Positions 20,319-30,972 of a stretch of DNA of 64,000 nt are shown here, in pieces (the stretch's first letter is position 1; each line of letters starts with the position of its first letter). This stretch comes from Polynucleobacter sp. HIN7 (GTDB lineage: Bacteria; Pseudomonadota; Gammaproteobacteria; Burkholderiales; Burkholderiaceae): NCBI RefSeq assembly GCF_030297595.1, contig NZ_AP028138.1, positions 124,001-188,000 of the forward strand, given 5' to 3'. Under the pieces are notes generated by a model, which was given only the letters and a program-made list of their open reading frames with translations, did not search any database and was not told the origin of the DNA. A program made the translations under genes and the position numbers.

Positions 20319-20402
20319 GATTACAAGTACTTGTTTTAGGTCATAATTTTAATTTACGATTATTTTGCAAAGCTTCTCTAAGTATTTGTAATCACTAGAG
20401 AA
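20319..20402. repeat. Cluster of inverted repeats between coq7 and the mraZ promoter
   Basis: Three overlapping dyads are visible. The 12-nt palindrome ACAAGTACTTGT is at 20323-20334. Two 14-nt arms (20319-20332 and 20380-20393) would pair fully in RNA with one G-U. TTCTCTA (20374-20380) and TAGAGAA (20396-20402) form a 7-nt inverted repeat. None is followed by a clear T-run, so I do not call a terminator. They lie upstream of the mraZ -35 box. Confidence 0.45.
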
Positions 20403-20428
20403 TTTGCTAAAAATTTACCCAAAAATAC

Positions 20429-20457
20429 TTGACCCTGTAGGAAGCTTCCTCTAAAGT
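20429..20457 (+). promoter_or_regulatory. Candidate sigma70 promoter of the dcw cluster
   Basis: TTGACC (20429-20434) and TAAAGT (20452-20457) are separated by exactly 17 nt. The spacer contains the perfect 12-nt palindrome AGGAAGCTTCCT (20439-20450), and the -10 box runs into the first MraZ box. Position and spacing fit the known pattern of MraZ-autoregulated dcw promoters. Confidence 0.65.
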
Positions 20458-20480
20458 GGGAGGAAGTGTGAAAAAGTGGG
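20456..20480 (+). promoter_or_regulatory. MraZ operator: three boxes at 10-nt spacing
   Basis: GTGGG (20456-20460), GTGTG (20466-20470) and GTGGG (20476-20480) recur with an exact 10-nt period just before mraZ. MraZ proteins are known to bind tandem TGGG-type repeats in front of their own gene. The third box also overlaps the Shine-Dalgarno-like GGGG before the TTG start. Confidence 0.75.
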
Positions 20481-20487
20481 GTAAATT

Positions 20488-20916
20488 TTGTTTCAAGGCG
20501 CTTCAGCTCTCAATATCGATGCAAAAGGTCGCATGTCGGTGCCAGCAAGGCATCGCGATGCCTTATTGCTGCAGGGCGAGGGTCGCGTCACCCTAACCAA
20601 GCACCCCGACGGATGTTTGTTGCTATTTCCCAGGCCCGAATGGGAAGCATTTCGGGCTCGGGTTGCGCAATTGCCAATGGACGCGCATTGGTGGCGCCGA
20701 ATCTTCTTAGGTAACGCCGCGGAAATTGATTTAGATGGCGCTGGGCGAGTTCTGATTACACCTGAGTTACGCACCGCTGCAAACATTGAACGTGAAATTA
20801 TGTTGTTGGGAATGGGTTCGCATCTAGAGATCTGGGATGCAAACACGTATGCAGCAAAAGAGCAGGCAGCAATTGCGCAGGGCATGCCAGACGCATTAAA
20901 ACAATTTACCTTTTGA
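20488..20916 (+). CDS. mraZ: Transcriptional regulator MraZ
   Basis: A DNA-binding AbrB/SpoVT-like protein of 142 residues that regulates the dcw cluster. The two repeated half-domains carry D11-A-K-G-R15 and D83-G-A-G-R87, the conserved D-x-x-x-R motifs. The N-terminus M-F-Q-G-A-S-A-L is the usual MraZ start, here encoded by TTG at 20488 with GGGG about 7 nt upstream. It is the first gene of the dcw cluster and lies directly downstream of its own probable operator. Confidence 0.95.
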   Translation: MFQGASALNIDAKGRMSVPARHRDALLLQGEGRVTLTKHPDGCLLLFPRPEWEAFRARVAQLPMDAHWWRRIFLGNAAEIDLDGAGRVLITPELRTAANIEREIMLLGMGSHLEIWDANTYAAKEQAAIAQGMPDALKQFTF

Positions 20917-20928
20917 TGATCGGGCGCC

Positions 20929-21864
20929 ATGAACAATATCCATCGCCCAGTATTACTGGCCGAGGCAGTCACCGCCATGATCAGCGGACCATCTTTTCAG
21001 CCCAACTCTGCCGTATTCATCGATGGAACTTTTGGTCGAGGGGGTCATACGCAAGCGCTCTTGGATGTGATTGGCCAGGAGAGCAAGCTTATCGCATTCG
21101 ACAAGGATCCAGAAGCCATTGCCAAAGCCCAATCGCTTTGCGATCCACGTCTGCAAATCATTCATTCCAGTTTTGCCAACATCGAGCAGCATATTCAGGG
21201 GGCATCAGTCGATGCGGTGTTACTCGACTTAGGCATCAGCTCACCACAAATCGATACACCGGAACGGGGATTCTCATTTCGGTTCGAGGGCCCGCTTGAT
21301 ATGCGCATGGATACGACACGCGGAATCTCAGCGCGGGAATGGCTCGCCAGCGCAGCAGTCAAAGAGATTACTCAGGTGATTAAAACCTTTGGTGAGGAGC
21401 GATTCGCAACGTCCATCGCGCGTGCCATAGTAAAGCAACGTGAAGAGGGGCATTCTGTTCAAACCACTAAAGCCTTGGCAGATTTGATTGCAAGCGTAGT
21501 GAAAACGCGTGAGCCAGGACAGGATCCAGCAACTCGAACATTTCAGGCGATTCGGATTTTTATTAATCAAGAATTAACCGATCTTGAGAAGGGTCTAGCA
21601 GCTGCACTTAAAGTATTAAAAGCCGGCGGTCGATTGGTAGTAATTAGTTTTCATTCACTCGAGGACCGCATTGTGAAGCAGTTCATGCAAGCGCATGCGC
21701 AAGTGAACATCCCTCGAGAATTGCCGATACGAGCAAAAGATTTACCGCAGAGCGATTTAGAAATCATTGCTCGGGTTAAGCCAAGCGATAGTGAGATTAA
21801 TGAAAATCCTCGGGCCCGTTCGGCGGTGATGCGCGTTGCGCAGAAAAGAGGTGCTCTCGTATGA
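20929..21864 (+). CDS. rsmH: 16S rRNA (cytosine1402-N4)-methyltransferase
   Basis: Methylates N4 of C1402 in 16S rRNA; also known as MraW. The 311 residues contain the SAM-binding segment D32-G-T-F-G-R-G-G-H40, then [10 protein letters not shown] and the C-terminal [10 protein letters not shown] motif. It lies 12 nt after mraZ and overlaps ftsL by 4 nt. Confidence 0.96.
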   Translation: MNNIHRPVLLAEAVTAMISGPSFQPNSAVFIDGTFGRGGHTQALLDVIGQESKLIAFDKDPEAIAKAQSLCDPRLQIIHSSFANIEQHIQGASVDAVLLDLGISSPQIDTPERGFSFRFEGPLDMRMDTTRGISAREWLASAAVKEITQVIKTFGEERFATSIARAIVKQREEGHSVQTTKALADLIASVVKTREPGQDPATRTFQAIRIFINQELTDLEKGLAAALKVLKAGGRLVVISFHSLEDRIVKQFMQAHAQVNIPRELPIRAKDLPQSDLEIIARVKPSDSEINENPRARSAVMRVAQKRGALV

Positions 21865-22127
21865 ATCGCGCCACGCTAAGCCTACTTGTATTACTACTAA
21901 TTTGTGCATTGTCGTTGGTTACTTCTCAACAAAAAACGAGAAAGTTATTTGTGTCCTTGGAGCGCGCCCAAGCACAAGAGCGTCGACTCAATCAAGAATG
22001 GTTACGGTTGGAGTTTGAGCAGCGTAATCTATCCAAATCAGCTCGTATTCGTGATGTGGCTCGTAATCAATTGCGGATGAGCCCGATTACTCCAGATCGC
22101 ACTCTCTACTTTAAGGAAGGTCTATGA
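21861..22127 (+). CDS. ftsL: Cell division protein FtsL
   Basis: A small bitopic divisome protein of 88 residues. One membrane span lies at about 5-21 ([15 protein letters not shown]). It is followed by a periplasmic coiled coil with heptad-like hydrophobics to about residue 60, and a tail R-M-S-P-I-T-P-D-R typical of FtsL. It forms the FtsQLB complex with FtsB and FtsQ. ATGA overlaps join it to rsmH and ftsI. Confidence 0.92.
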   Translation: MNRATLSLLVLLLICALSLVTSQQKTRKLFVSLERAQAQERRLNQEWLRLEFEQRNLSKSARIRDVARNQLRMSPITPDRTLYFKEGL

Positions 22128-23884
22128 AGCCGGTAGGTTTCTCGACCTCTCCAAATGTTGTGTTGCGACTGCCAATGTGGCGTTCGCGACTGATGCTGTT
22201 CCTCTTGTTTATCGCATTCGCAGCCTTGGTCATTCGTGCATTTTGGATTCAGGGCCCAGGCAATGGATTTTATGAAGCCAAAGCGGTCAAGGGTGTGCAG
22301 CGCGAGATTGAGATGCGCGCTACGCGTGGAAAAATTTTGGATCGCAATGGTCAGTTAATTGCAACAAGCCTTGAAGCAAAGGCTGTGATTGCTTACACGG
22401 ATAATATTCCAGCCGATCTTGCGCCTGAGAAAATTACGCAGCTTGCCAAGCTCTTGGAGATGAGTGAGGCAGAGATAAAGAAGCGTTTTGCCGATGAGCG
22501 CAATCAAGTATTTTTAAAGCGTCAGGTTGATCCTGAGGTTGCTCAACAAATCCGTCGTTTAGAAATTCCAGGAATTGGATTGAATAATGAGTATCGTCGC
22601 CATTACCCAGAAGGGGAGGCGATGGCTCACGTGGTTGGCTTTACGAATGTGGAGGACCGCGGTCAAGAAGGAATTGAGCTGGCGCGCGATAAAGACTTGG
22701 CGGCTCAGCCAGGGAAACGACGGGTTGTAGTCGATCGCTTGGGCCGGATAGTGAATGACATTGCGATCTTGCAATTTCCACAAGATGGCCAAGATCTCCA
22801 ACTCTCGATCGATAGCAAGATTCAGTACATTGCATATAACGCGTTAAAGAGTGCCGTTGAAAAGCATCGTGCCAAGGCCGGTGGCGCGGTAGTGCTGGAT
22901 GTGCGCACCGGAGAAATTTTGGCATTGGCTAATTGGCCAAGCTATAACCCCAACTCGCGTAAAGCACTGACTGGTGAGCAGCTACGTAATCGAGTATTGA
23001 CCGATACCTTTGAGCCAGGCTCCACGATGAAGCCTTTCCCCGTTGCGCTTGCGCTTGAGCAAGGTAAGGTACAGCCTGAAACCAATATGACCATTGGTCA
23101 AAAGTTATTAGTAGGCCCCAAACCGATTACAGATACGCATCCCTATGGAATGTTGACGGTATCCCAAGTGATTCAGAAATCGAGCAATATCGGCACTGCA
23201 AAATTAGCGCTGCAGCTCGAACCTCGTGAGATGTGGGATTTATTTGCGGCCGTTGGTTTTGGCCAGGCCCCGAACATTGGATTCCCTGGCGCAGTGGCAG
23301 GGCGCTTGCATCCATATCAAAAATGGGGCCAAAGTGATCAAGCTCGTATGTCCTTTGGATATGGAATATCCACATCATTATTTCAATTGGCACGCGCTTA
23401 CACGATTTTTGCTCGCGATGGCGAGTTGGTACCTACCACCATTTTGCGTAGCCCAGATTACAAACCGGGCACTCGAGTGATTACGGCTAAGTCCGCGATT
23501 GAGATGCGCAATATGTTAGAAACCGTTACCGAGCAAGGCGGCACAGCATTGACTGCGCGCGCAGAGGGATTTCGGGTTGGTGGAAAAACCGGTACCTCAC
23601 ATAAGGTTGAAGGTAAAGGCTACGCTTCCAATAAGTATCGAGCATTCTTTGTTGGCTTGGCACCGATTAGCGCCCCGCGCATTGTGGTTGCGGTGATGGT
23701 TGATGAACCCACCGTTGGTGGTTATTACGGTGGCCAGGTTGCTGCACCCGTGTTCTCAACGATTGTGAGCGAGACTTTGCGTAGCTTGAACGTCACTCCC
23801 GATATGAATGAGCGCACGGTGGTACAGGCGCCGGATGCACAACCGGTAACTAGTGCGTTACAAAAAGTGGCGCTGAAGCAATGA
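22124..23884 (+). CDS. ftsI: Septal peptidoglycan transpeptidase FtsI (PBP3)
   Basis: A class B penicillin-binding protein of 586 residues. A single membrane span lies at about 23-42. The pedestal domain is followed by the transpeptidase domain with S300-T-M-K303 (nucleophile Ser300), S353-S-N355 and K488-T-G-T491. It cross-links septal peptidoglycan with FtsW as partner glycosyltransferase. The start overlaps ftsL and the stop overlaps murE, each by 4 nt. Confidence 0.97.
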   Translation: MKPVGFSTSPNVVLRLPMWRSRLMLFLLFIAFAALVIRAFWIQGPGNGFYEAKAVKGVQREIEMRATRGKILDRNGQLIATSLEAKAVIAYTDNIPADLAPEKITQLAKLLEMSEAEIKKRFADERNQVFLKRQVDPEVAQQIRRLEIPGIGLNNEYRRHYPEGEAMAHVVGFTNVEDRGQEGIELARDKDLAAQPGKRRVVVDRLGRIVNDIAILQFPQDGQDLQLSIDSKIQYIAYNALKSAVEKHRAKAGGAVVLDVRTGEILALANWPSYNPNSRKALTGEQLRNRVLTDTFEPGSTMKPFPVALALEQGKVQPETNMTIGQKLLVGPKPITDTHPYGMLTVSQVIQKSSNIGTAKLALQLEPREMWDLFAAVGFGQAPNIGFPGAVAGRLHPYQKWGQSDQARMSFGYGISTSLFQLARAYTIFARDGELVPTTILRSPDYKPGTRVITAKSAIEMRNMLETVTEQGGTALTARAEGFRVGGKTGTSHKVEGKGYASNKYRAFFVGLAPISAPRIVVAVMVDEPTVGGYYGGQVAAPVFSTIVSETLRSLNVTPDMNERTVVQAPDAQPVTSALQKVALKQ

Positions 23885-25422
23885 TGGCCAATACTCAAAT
23901 GACCCATCGAGATATATTGCCTTATTTAAGGCAAAGCCTTGCGCCCAGCGCCAAATTAGTTGCCGATACTCGCCTAATTACAAAAGGGGATGTGTTTCTG
24001 GCTTACTCGGTTGGGCACGGGAAGGCCCTCCGAGATGGACGAATCTACATCGCTCAGGCCCTCTCCCAAGGTGCTGCTTACGTGTTGTATCAACCGCAGA
24101 CCGATGAAGGCCAAAGTGTCGCTTGGGAAACGGATTTAGATGAGCGTTGTATTGCAGTTCCCGAGCTTGCTCAATATGCTGGGTGGTTAAGCTCAGAGTG
24201 GTATGGCAAACCCAGCGAAGTGATGCCGGTGATTGGCGTGACTGGCACGAATGGTAAGACCAGTGTGACCCAATGGCTTGCACAATGTTTATCCGATAGA
24301 GCTGCCGTGATCGGTACACTCGGTAGTGGCTTTCCAAACCAATTACAAGGGCTGGGGTACACCACCCCAGATGCGCCCCGCTTACAAATGGAGCTTGCTA
24401 GCTTAAAAGCAAAAGGGGCTGAATATATTGCGCTCGAGGTATCTTCACATGCCCTAGAGCAAGGACGTGTGAATGGCACTCACTTTGCTTGCTCCGTCTT
24501 TACGAATCTTAGCCGTGATCACTTGGATTATCACGGCAGCATGGCAGAGTATGGTGCCGCAAAAGCCCGACTTTTTCTTGATTTTCATCCGAAGAATGTC
24601 GTTATCAATATTGATGATTCTTTTGGACGCGAGCTACTAATGAGTATGGCCACGCGCGAGGGTGTGGAGATTTGGGCATACGGTATGTCTCAAAGCTCAT
24701 TTCAGGGATTAGAAAAATTACAAAGCCGCTTCAAAGCTATATATTTTCAGGAGCACATCTTTGGAACGAATGCCTATCAATGTCAGTTGAGTATTGATGG
24801 AGTCAATCATTTAGCCACTATTCCCGTATTGGGCATATTTAATTTAAGTAATGCCTTGGCCGTGATTTCAACCTTGATGGTTTTTGGAATTTCAGATGCC
24901 CTAAAACGTCTCTCTAACCTAAAACCTGTTTTAGGTCGTATGGAAGTGATTCATAGTGATCGCGCAGACACCCCATTGATGGTAGTTGATTACGCCCATA
25001 CCCCCGACGCATTGCAAAAAGTTTTAGAAACATTAAAACCAATTGCACAAGGGCGCGGAGGAAAACTGGTATGCGTATTTGGCTGTGGTGGAGACCGGGA
25101 TCAAGAAAAGCGCCCCATGATGGGAGCAGTTGCGCAATCGATTGCTGATCATGTGATCGTTACGAGTGACAATCCACGCTCTGAAGATCCTCAAGCCATT
25201 ATGGACATGATTGTGGCTGGGATGGGTGACCATCACACCTCATCTGTTGAGCTCATTACAGATCGTGCTGCAGCGATCATGACTGCCGTTAGACAAGCCC
25301 AAGCTCAAGATGTTGTTCTGGTTGCCGGTAAGGGCCATGAGACTACCCAAGAAATTCAGGGGAAACGCTTTGACTTTTCAGATCAAGCGCATTTGCGTTT
25401 AGTGAGCGGAGGGTCGGTTTGA
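23881..25422 (+). CDS. murE: UDP-N-acetylmuramoyl-L-alanyl-D-glutamate--2,6-diaminopimelate ligase
   Basis: Adds the third residue of the stem peptide. The 513-residue Mur ligase has the ATP-binding G122-T-N-G-K-T127 and a C-terminal D-N-P-R-S-E motif near 430. That motif recognises meso-diaminopimelate (Lys-adding enzymes differ there), so Gram-negative type peptidoglycan is expected. Two ATGs are adjacent at 23881 and 23884. The neighbouring murF start overlaps its stop codon by 1 nt (TGATG). Confidence 0.96.
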   Translation: MMANTQMTHRDILPYLRQSLAPSAKLVADTRLITKGDVFLAYSVGHGKALRDGRIYIAQALSQGAAYVLYQPQTDEGQSVAWETDLDERCIAVPELAQYAGWLSSEWYGKPSEVMPVIGVTGTNGKTSVTQWLAQCLSDRAAVIGTLGSGFPNQLQGLGYTTPDAPRLQMELASLKAKGAEYIALEVSSHALEQGRVNGTHFACSVFTNLSRDHLDYHGSMAEYGAAKARLFLDFHPKNVVINIDDSFGRELLMSMATREGVEIWAYGMSQSSFQGLEKLQSRFKAIYFQEHIFGTNAYQCQLSIDGVNHLATIPVLGIFNLSNALAVISTLMVFGISDALKRLSNLKPVLGRMEVIHSDRADTPLMVVDYAHTPDALQKVLETLKPIAQGRGGKLVCVFGCGGDRDQEKRPMMGAVAQSIADHVIVTSDNPRSEDPQAIMDMIVAGMGDHHTSSVELITDRAAAIMTAVRQAQAQDVVLVAGKGHETTQEIQGKRFDFSDQAHLRLVSGGSV

Positions 25423-26870
25423 TGCAAGCCATTCCAACCATGACCAATCTTGCTCATATCCATGCCTTACTTCCAAATAGTCAATTGCACAACATTGGCA
25501 TAGTTGAAGCACGTGATCAACTAATTAGTCAGGTCGGAACCGATAGTCGTAACCTTTCCGCTGGAGAACTCTTTGTGGCACTTAAAGGCGATCGCTTTGA
25601 TGCGCACAACTTTTTAAGTGCTGTGGCCGAGCAGGGTGCTTCTGCTGCCTTGATTAGTGAGAAAACAACGTGCCCAACAAGTTTGCCAGCAGTTTATGTA
25701 GAAGATACCCGCAAGGGGCTTGGTGAGCTAGCCGCCGCATGGAGAGCCCAGTTTGGATTGCCTCTAGCGGTAGTGACCGGAAGTAATGGCAAAACAACCG
25801 TAAAGGAAATGATTGCAGCAATCTTTAGAGAAGCGGTTGATCCTACTGAATTGCTTGTGACCGAAGGTAATCTCAATAACGATATTGGTTTGCCACTTAC
25901 ATTATTGAAACTACGCCCTTCGCATCGGTTAGCCGTGATAGAACTAGGCATGAATCATCCAGGAGAGACCGCCGAGCTAGCAGCGATCGCTCGGCCAACC
26001 ATTGCATTAATTAATAATGCGCAGCGGGAACATCAAGAGTTCATGGAAACCGTTGATGCTGTGGCGCGTGAACATGCAGATGCTTTACGCGCACTCCGGT
26101 CTGATGGCGTGGGCGTATTTCCGGCAGATACCCTATATAGCGGGCTTTGGAAAGATGCTTGCGCCTCCAAACGGTATGTAGAGTTTCGCTGGTTAGATCA
26201 GATACCTAATGCAAATTTAGTATCAGCTTCCGTGGTTGATGGTTATTTACTTGCGGATGGTCAGATCGAAGTGCGAACATCGACTGGCTCAATTCAGGTG
26301 AAACTTAATACGCTGGGCGAGCATAACTACCGTAATGCCATAGCCGCCAGCGCAGTAGCGATTGCCGCACAAATTCCGTTAGTACAAATTAAAGCGGGCT
26401 TAGAGAAATTCATGCCTGTATCGGGTCGGATGCAGCGCATCACGATTTCCCAGAATATCGAACTCATCAACGATACCTATAACGCCAATCCAGATTCGGT
26501 CGTAGCCGCCGTTAAGTCATTGGCCGCTCTTCGTGGTGAGCGTTATTTGGTTTTGGGTGATATGGGAGAAGTGGGTTCGCAGGGTCCCGCTTTTCATCAG
26601 GAACTTGGGAAGTACGCTGCGCAATGCGGTATTGAGCATTTCATGTCGATTGGTTCTCTAACGAAAGAAAGTCATGCAGCATATTTACGTGAGAGACCTA
26701 CTGGGGATTCACGTCATTTTGATGACATTGATTTATTGAATCGCGAGTTGCTTCAGAATCTGCGGCAATCTGACCAACGTAATGTTTGTATCTTAGTTAA
26801 AGGATCCCGATTTATGCGGATGGAGCGGGTAGTGCAAGCTCTCATTGAGGGAGTGAAACCATGCTCTTGA
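25422..26870 (+). CDS. murF: UDP-N-acetylmuramoyl-tripeptide--D-alanyl-D-alanine ligase
   Basis: Adds D-Ala-D-Ala to the UDP-MurNAc-tripeptide. The ATP-binding motif V-T-G-S-N-G-K-T-T is near residue 120, and the late [10 protein letters not shown] motif is typical of MurF. I start it at the ATG at 25422 within TGATG (482 residues); a TTG one codon upstream is possible. It overlaps mraY by 10 nt. Confidence 0.95.
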   Translation: MQAIPTMTNLAHIHALLPNSQLHNIGIVEARDQLISQVGTDSRNLSAGELFVALKGDRFDAHNFLSAVAEQGASAALISEKTTCPTSLPAVYVEDTRKGLGELAAAWRAQFGLPLAVVTGSNGKTTVKEMIAAIFREAVDPTELLVTEGNLNNDIGLPLTLLKLRPSHRLAVIELGMNHPGETAELAAIARPTIALINNAQREHQEFMETVDAVAREHADALRALRSDGVGVFPADTLYSGLWKDACASKRYVEFRWLDQIPNANLVSASVVDGYLLADGQIEVRTSTGSIQVKLNTLGEHNYRNAIAASAVAIAAQIPLVQIKAGLEKFMPVSGRMQRITISQNIELINDTYNANPDSVVAAVKSLAALRGERYLVLGDMGEVGSQGPAFHQELGKYAAQCGIEHFMSIGSLTKESHAAYLRERPTGDSRHFDDIDLLNRELLQNLRQSDQRNVCILVKGSRFMRMERVVQALIEGVKPCS

Positions 26871-28030
26871 TTTTGGCCCAATGGTTACAAGACGATTATG
26901 GATTTTTCCGGGTCTTCTCTTACATCACCTTTCGTGCCGTGATGGCAACCATGACCGCACTTCTGATTGGTCTTGTCTTTGGCCCTTGGGTGATTCGGAA
27001 GTTGACTTCGATGAAAGTGGATCAAGCAGTTCGTACCAATGGACCCCAAACGCATTTAGCCAAAGTAGGCACCCCCACGATGGGTGGCGTATTGATCCTC
27101 ATTGGTATTTTTATCTCCTGCGTGTTGTGGGCCGATTTGAGTAATCGCTTTATTTGGATCGTCATGCTAGTGACCTTTGGTTTTGGTGCGATTGGTTGGG
27201 TCGATGACTATCGCAAGGTAGTTCACAAGGATCCCAAGGGAATGTCTTCAAGAGAAAAATTCTTTTGGCAAACCTTGATTGGTTTATTTGCAGCGATTTA
27301 TTTAGCGTTCTCGGTTTCAGAAGTCAATAACCTGAAGGTTCTACAGTTATTCATGAGTTGGGTCGAGAGCGGCTTCTCCTTAGATCTGCCAGCCAAGTCA
27401 AACTTAACCGTCCCCTTCATGAAAGAAGTGAGTTATCCCTTGGGGGTCATGGGCTTCATCATTTTGAGTTACTTGGTCATTGTTGGTAGTAGTAATGCCG
27501 TGAACTTAACGGATGGTCTAGATGGATTAGTCATCATGCCCGTGATTTTGGTGGGCGCTGCACTAGGAGCCTTTGCCTATGTTATGGGTAACTCAATCTA
27601 CGCGAAGTATTTGCTATTTCCTCATATTCCGGGTGCCGGTGAGTTATTGATCTTTTGTGGTGCGATGGGTGGCGCAGGCCTAGCGTTTCTTTGGTACAAC
27701 GCGCATCCCGCCCAAGTTTTTATGGGTGACGTAGGCGCTCTCGCTCTGGGTGGCGCCCTAGGAACCATCGCAGTCATTGTTCGTCAAGAGATTGTTCTCT
27801 TTGTGATGGGTGGAATATTTGTTGCTGAAACGGTCTCTGTAATGATGCAAGTTATATGGTTCAAGTTCACCAAAAAATATTATGGTGAAGGACGACGTAT
27901 TTTCCGGATGGCGCCTTTGCATCATCATTTTGAACTTGGCGGATGGCGCGAGACGCAAGTAGTTGTGCGTTTTTGGATCATTACGATTTTGTTGGTACTC
28001 GTTGGCTTGTCAAGCCTTAAGTTACGGTGA
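26861..28030 (+). CDS. mraY: Phospho-N-acetylmuramoyl-pentapeptide-transferase
   Basis: Makes lipid I by moving phospho-MurNAc-pentapeptide to undecaprenyl phosphate. It is a polytopic membrane protein of 389 residues with about ten spans. Catalytic acidic residues are D115-D116 in W-V-D-D-Y-R-K, and D218 and D221 in N-L-T-D-G-L-D-G-L. The cytoplasmic H-H-H-F-E motif is near residue 350. The length is slightly above E. coli MraY but normal for betaproteobacteria. Confidence 0.96.
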   Translation: MLLILAQWLQDDYGFFRVFSYITFRAVMATMTALLIGLVFGPWVIRKLTSMKVDQAVRTNGPQTHLAKVGTPTMGGVLILIGIFISCVLWADLSNRFIWIVMLVTFGFGAIGWVDDYRKVVHKDPKGMSSREKFFWQTLIGLFAAIYLAFSVSEVNNLKVLQLFMSWVESGFSLDLPAKSNLTVPFMKEVSYPLGVMGFIILSYLVIVGSSNAVNLTDGLDGLVIMPVILVGAALGAFAYVMGNSIYAKYLLFPHIPGAGELLIFCGAMGGAGLAFLWYNAHPAQVFMGDVGALALGGALGTIAVIVRQEIVLFVMGGIFVAETVSVMMQVIWFKFTKKYYGEGRRIFRMAPLHHHFELGGWRETQVVVRFWIITILLVLVGLSSLKLR

Positions 28031-28045
28031 GAAACGATTAATACG

Positions 28046-29734
28046 ATGAACCAGCGCTTACTTTACCCATTTAGTTCCAGCCATGGCGATGAGTTCGCCA
28101 GACTAACTTCACCACAAATCCTAATTGTGGGTTTAGGTGAATCTGGTTACGCCATGGCGAAGTGGTGCTTAAGCCAGGGCGCACAAGTACAACTTGCTGA
28201 TACACGCCCTCTCTCGAAGCTAAATTCACAACAACAAACTTGGCTTAGTGAGCTTAAGGATGGGGGACTCAAGTCCTTTACCCCTGAAGTAAGCGATTGG
28301 AAGGGATTGCTCGAGCAAGCTGATATTTTAGGAGTCAGCCCTGGCTTATCGCCACTGCAAGAGCCGGCTAATTCATTTTTAGCCATCTGCGAGGAGCGCA
28401 AGATCCCTGTTTGGAGCGAAATCGAATTTTTTGCACGTGCACTAGCAGCTTTGAATCGGATGGCTTTAGAGACTCACGCAAAGTATCAGCCTAACATTCT
28501 GGCGATTACTGGCACTAATGGCAAAACAACCACGAGCGCATTAACGGCTCAGATTTGTGAACGAGCAGGTCGCCGTGTTGCTTTGGCTGGGAATATCAGT
28601 CCGGCCGCTCTTGAAAAATTGAGTACCGTATTGAATGAGGCGGAGAGTTTTGCTGATTTGCCTCACATCTGGGTATTGGAGTTGTCAAGTTTTCAGTTGC
28701 ACTTTACCCATACACTCAATCCAACCGCAGCAACCGTTCTCAATCTCTCGCAAGATCACTTAGATTGGCATGGCGATATGCAAGCGTATGCAGCTGCGAA
28801 GGCCCGGATTTTGGGAAGGGATTCAGTCTTGGTTCTCAATCGCGACGATTCCTTGGTAAATGAAATATTTAGTGATGTCGTCGATCATAAGATCATTTCG
28901 TTTGGAAGTGATGTGCCAAGGGAGAGTGACTCATTTGGCATTGAGCGTGACTTAAATGGCGGTGGAATCGATTGGTTGGTTTGGGCAGAGCCTGATGAAG
29001 CGACCCAAGCGCTGGAGCAGGAGGAAGCGCAAGAGGGATTCATTAAGCGTCGCCGTCGCAGGAAAAATAATGCGTATGAGGAAGCTGAAAGCTTACGACT
29101 CAAGCGACTAATTCCGGCAGATGCGCTCCGTATTCGTGGTCGGCATAACGCTCTGAATGCACTCGCTGCACTTGCACTTGCTCGTGCCGCAGGCTTAGGT
29201 ATCGGCTTGCTCTTACATGGCTTACGTGAGTATCAGGGCGAACCGCATCGGGTTCAAACCGTCGCCGTGATTCGGGATGTGGAATACATTGACGATAGCA
29301 AGGGTACTAATGTGGGGGCAACCGTTGCTGCATTAATGGGTTTAGGGACTGCTTCTAGCCAAAAAAATATATGGCTCATTGCAGGCGGTGATGGAAAAGG
29401 CCAAGACTTTACCCCCTTATCTGAACCGATCGATCGATTTGTAAAAGGCCTCATCCTGATAGGCCGTGATGGCCCAGCGATTAAGGCAGTGTGCTCAAGC
29501 CCAATCAGCCAAGGTAGTTTACAAGTGATAGAAGCAAAGGACTTGGAGTCGGCTGTTCAGTCGGCTGCCCAACATGCAGCAGCTGGTGACCTTGTTTTGT
29601 TATCCCCGGCTTGTGCGAGCTTTGATATGTTTAAAAACTATCAACACCGAGCACAGGTTTTTGTGGATGCTGTTCATGAGCTCACGAATCAATGGAGCGA
29701 TAGTCCCAATGAACATCTAGGGGCGTCGGTATGA
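28046..29734 (+). CDS. murD: UDP-N-acetylmuramoylalanine--D-glutamate ligase, with an internal insertion
   Basis: Adds D-glutamate to UDP-MurNAc-L-Ala. At 562 residues it is about 120 longer than E. coli MurD. Core motifs are intact: the G-L-G-E-S-G dinucleotide fold near 29-34, the P-loop T155-G-T-N-G-K-T-T162 and G-R-H-N near 365. The extra length comes partly from a charged insertion at about 314-352, between the central and C-terminal domains, with E-Q-E-E and K-R-R-R-R-R-K runs. Such insertions occur in other Burkholderiales as far as I recall. It begins 15 nt after mraY and overlaps ftsW by 4 nt. Confidence 0.94.
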   Translation: MNQRLLYPFSSSHGDEFARLTSPQILIVGLGESGYAMAKWCLSQGAQVQLADTRPLSKLNSQQQTWLSELKDGGLKSFTPEVSDWKGLLEQADILGVSPGLSPLQEPANSFLAICEERKIPVWSEIEFFARALAALNRMALETHAKYQPNILAITGTNGKTTTSALTAQICERAGRRVALAGNISPAALEKLSTVLNEAESFADLPHIWVLELSSFQLHFTHTLNPTAATVLNLSQDHLDWHGDMQAYAAAKARILGRDSVLVLNRDDSLVNEIFSDVVDHKIISFGSDVPRESDSFGIERDLNGGGIDWLVWAEPDEATQALEQEEAQEGFIKRRRRRKNNAYEEAESLRLKRLIPADALRIRGRHNALNALAALALARAAGLGIGLLLHGLREYQGEPHRVQTVAVIRDVEYIDDSKGTNVGATVAALMGLGTASSQKNIWLIAGGDGKGQDFTPLSEPIDRFVKGLILIGRDGPAIKAVCSSPISQGSLQVIEAKDLESAVQSAAQHAAAGDLVLLSPACASFDMFKNYQHRAQVFVDAVHELTNQWSDSPNEHLGASV

Positions 29735-30972
29735 ATATTCGTCAGAACCGTTTTTGGAATATCTCGCGCGAGGGCTTTGATGGATTTCGTTCGGGGCTGC
29801 GCGATGCGGTATCCGGTGTTGAGCAAACGCGTTCGCGCATGATGGAGTATGACCAATTGCTGGTTTGGGCGGTGTTGTCTTTAAGCCTAATTGGCCTTGT
29901 GATGGTTTATTCAGCTTCGATTACCTTGGCTGATGGCCCCAAATATGCCAACTACAGCAGTAATCACTTTTTGATTCGGCATTTGATCTCGCTCGGGATC
30001 GCGGTATTTGTTGGGTTTTGGGTCTTTAAGATTCCAGTGAAAACGTGGGATAAGTTAGCTCCCTATATTTTTGCGTTCACGATTTTGCTCCTAATTGCTG
30101 TATTGATTCCTGGAATCGGTAAGGGCGTGAATGGCGCACGGCGTTGGATTTCCTTAGGAGTGATGAATTTCCAACCATCCGAGCTGATGAAATTCGCTGT
30201 GATTATCTTTGCAGCCAGTTACACCGTCAAACGCCAGGAGCATCTGCATTCCTTTGTGAAGGGCTTTGTCCCCATGGGGCTAGCAGTTGCCTTAGTTGGA
30301 CTATTGCTGATGCTTGAGCCCGATATGGGAGCCTTCATGGTGATCGCCATCATTGCCATGGGTATTTTGTTCTTAGGCGGAATCAATGCCAAATTGTTTG
30401 CTGGCTTAACGATTGTGGGTGTAGTGATTGTGGCAACCGTCATCGCCTTATCCGAGTTTAGACGTCAGCGAATTTTTGCATTTTTAGATCCTTGGCAAGC
30501 CGAGCATGCTGCACGCAAGGGCTATCAATTAGTTCACTCCTTGATGGCCTTTGGACGTGGCGAGTGGTTTGGTGTTGGTTTAGGTGGGAGTGTCGAGAAA
30601 TTGCATTACTTACCGGAAGCGCACACCGACTTCATCTTGGCGGTGATTGGTGAAGAACTTGGTTTTGTGGGTGTATTTGTAGTGATCCTACTTTTTTATT
30701 GGATCGTACGTCGTGCATTTCTCATTGGTCGTACTGCCTTGCAATTGGATCGAAGTTTTGCGGGACTCTGCGCCAAAGGCATCGGTATTTGGGTCGGCTG
30801 GCAAGCCTTTATCAATATGGGTGTGAACCTAGGTCTTCTGCCGACGAAGGGCTTGACTCTGCCGCTCGTGAGTTACGGCGGCTCAGCTATTTTGATGAAT
30901 ATGGTGGCTTTCGCGGTCTTATTAAAGATTGATTATGAGAACCGAATCTTGATGCGCGGAGGCAAGCTATGA
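29731..30972 (+). CDS. ftsW: Septal peptidoglycan glycosyltransferase FtsW
   Basis: A SEDS-family polymerase of 413 residues with about ten membrane spans. Family motifs are G-A-R-R-W-I near 135, the [13 protein letters not shown] segment and [18 protein letters not shown] cytoplasmic N-terminal tail of about 40 residues precedes the first span. It works with FtsI in septal wall synthesis. ATGA overlaps join it to murD and murG. Confidence 0.95.
   Translation: MNIRQNRFWNISREGFDGFRSGLRDAVSGVEQTRSRMMEYDQLLVWAVLSLSLIGLVMVYSASITLADGPKYANYSSNHFLIRHLISLGIAVFVGFWVFKIPVKTWDKLAPYIFAFTILLLIAVLIPGIGKGVNGARRWISLGVMNFQPSELMKFAVIIFAASYTVKRQEHLHSFVKGFVPMGLAVALVGLLLMLEPDMGAFMVIAIIAMGILFLGGINAKLFAGLTIVGVVIVATVIALSEFRRQRIFAFLDPWQAEHAARKGYQLVHSLMAFGRGEWFGVGLGGSVEKLHYLPEAHTDFILAVIGEELGFVGVFVVILLFYWIVRRAFLIGRTALQLDRSFAGLCAKGIGIWVGWQAFINMGVNLGLLPTKGLTLPLVSYGGSAILMNMVAFAVLLKIDYENRILMRGGKL

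Noticed and set aside
20493-20978. 161-codon minus-strand frame over mraZ
   Set aside because: It is a shadow of mraZ and covers its conserved coding part; no family features.
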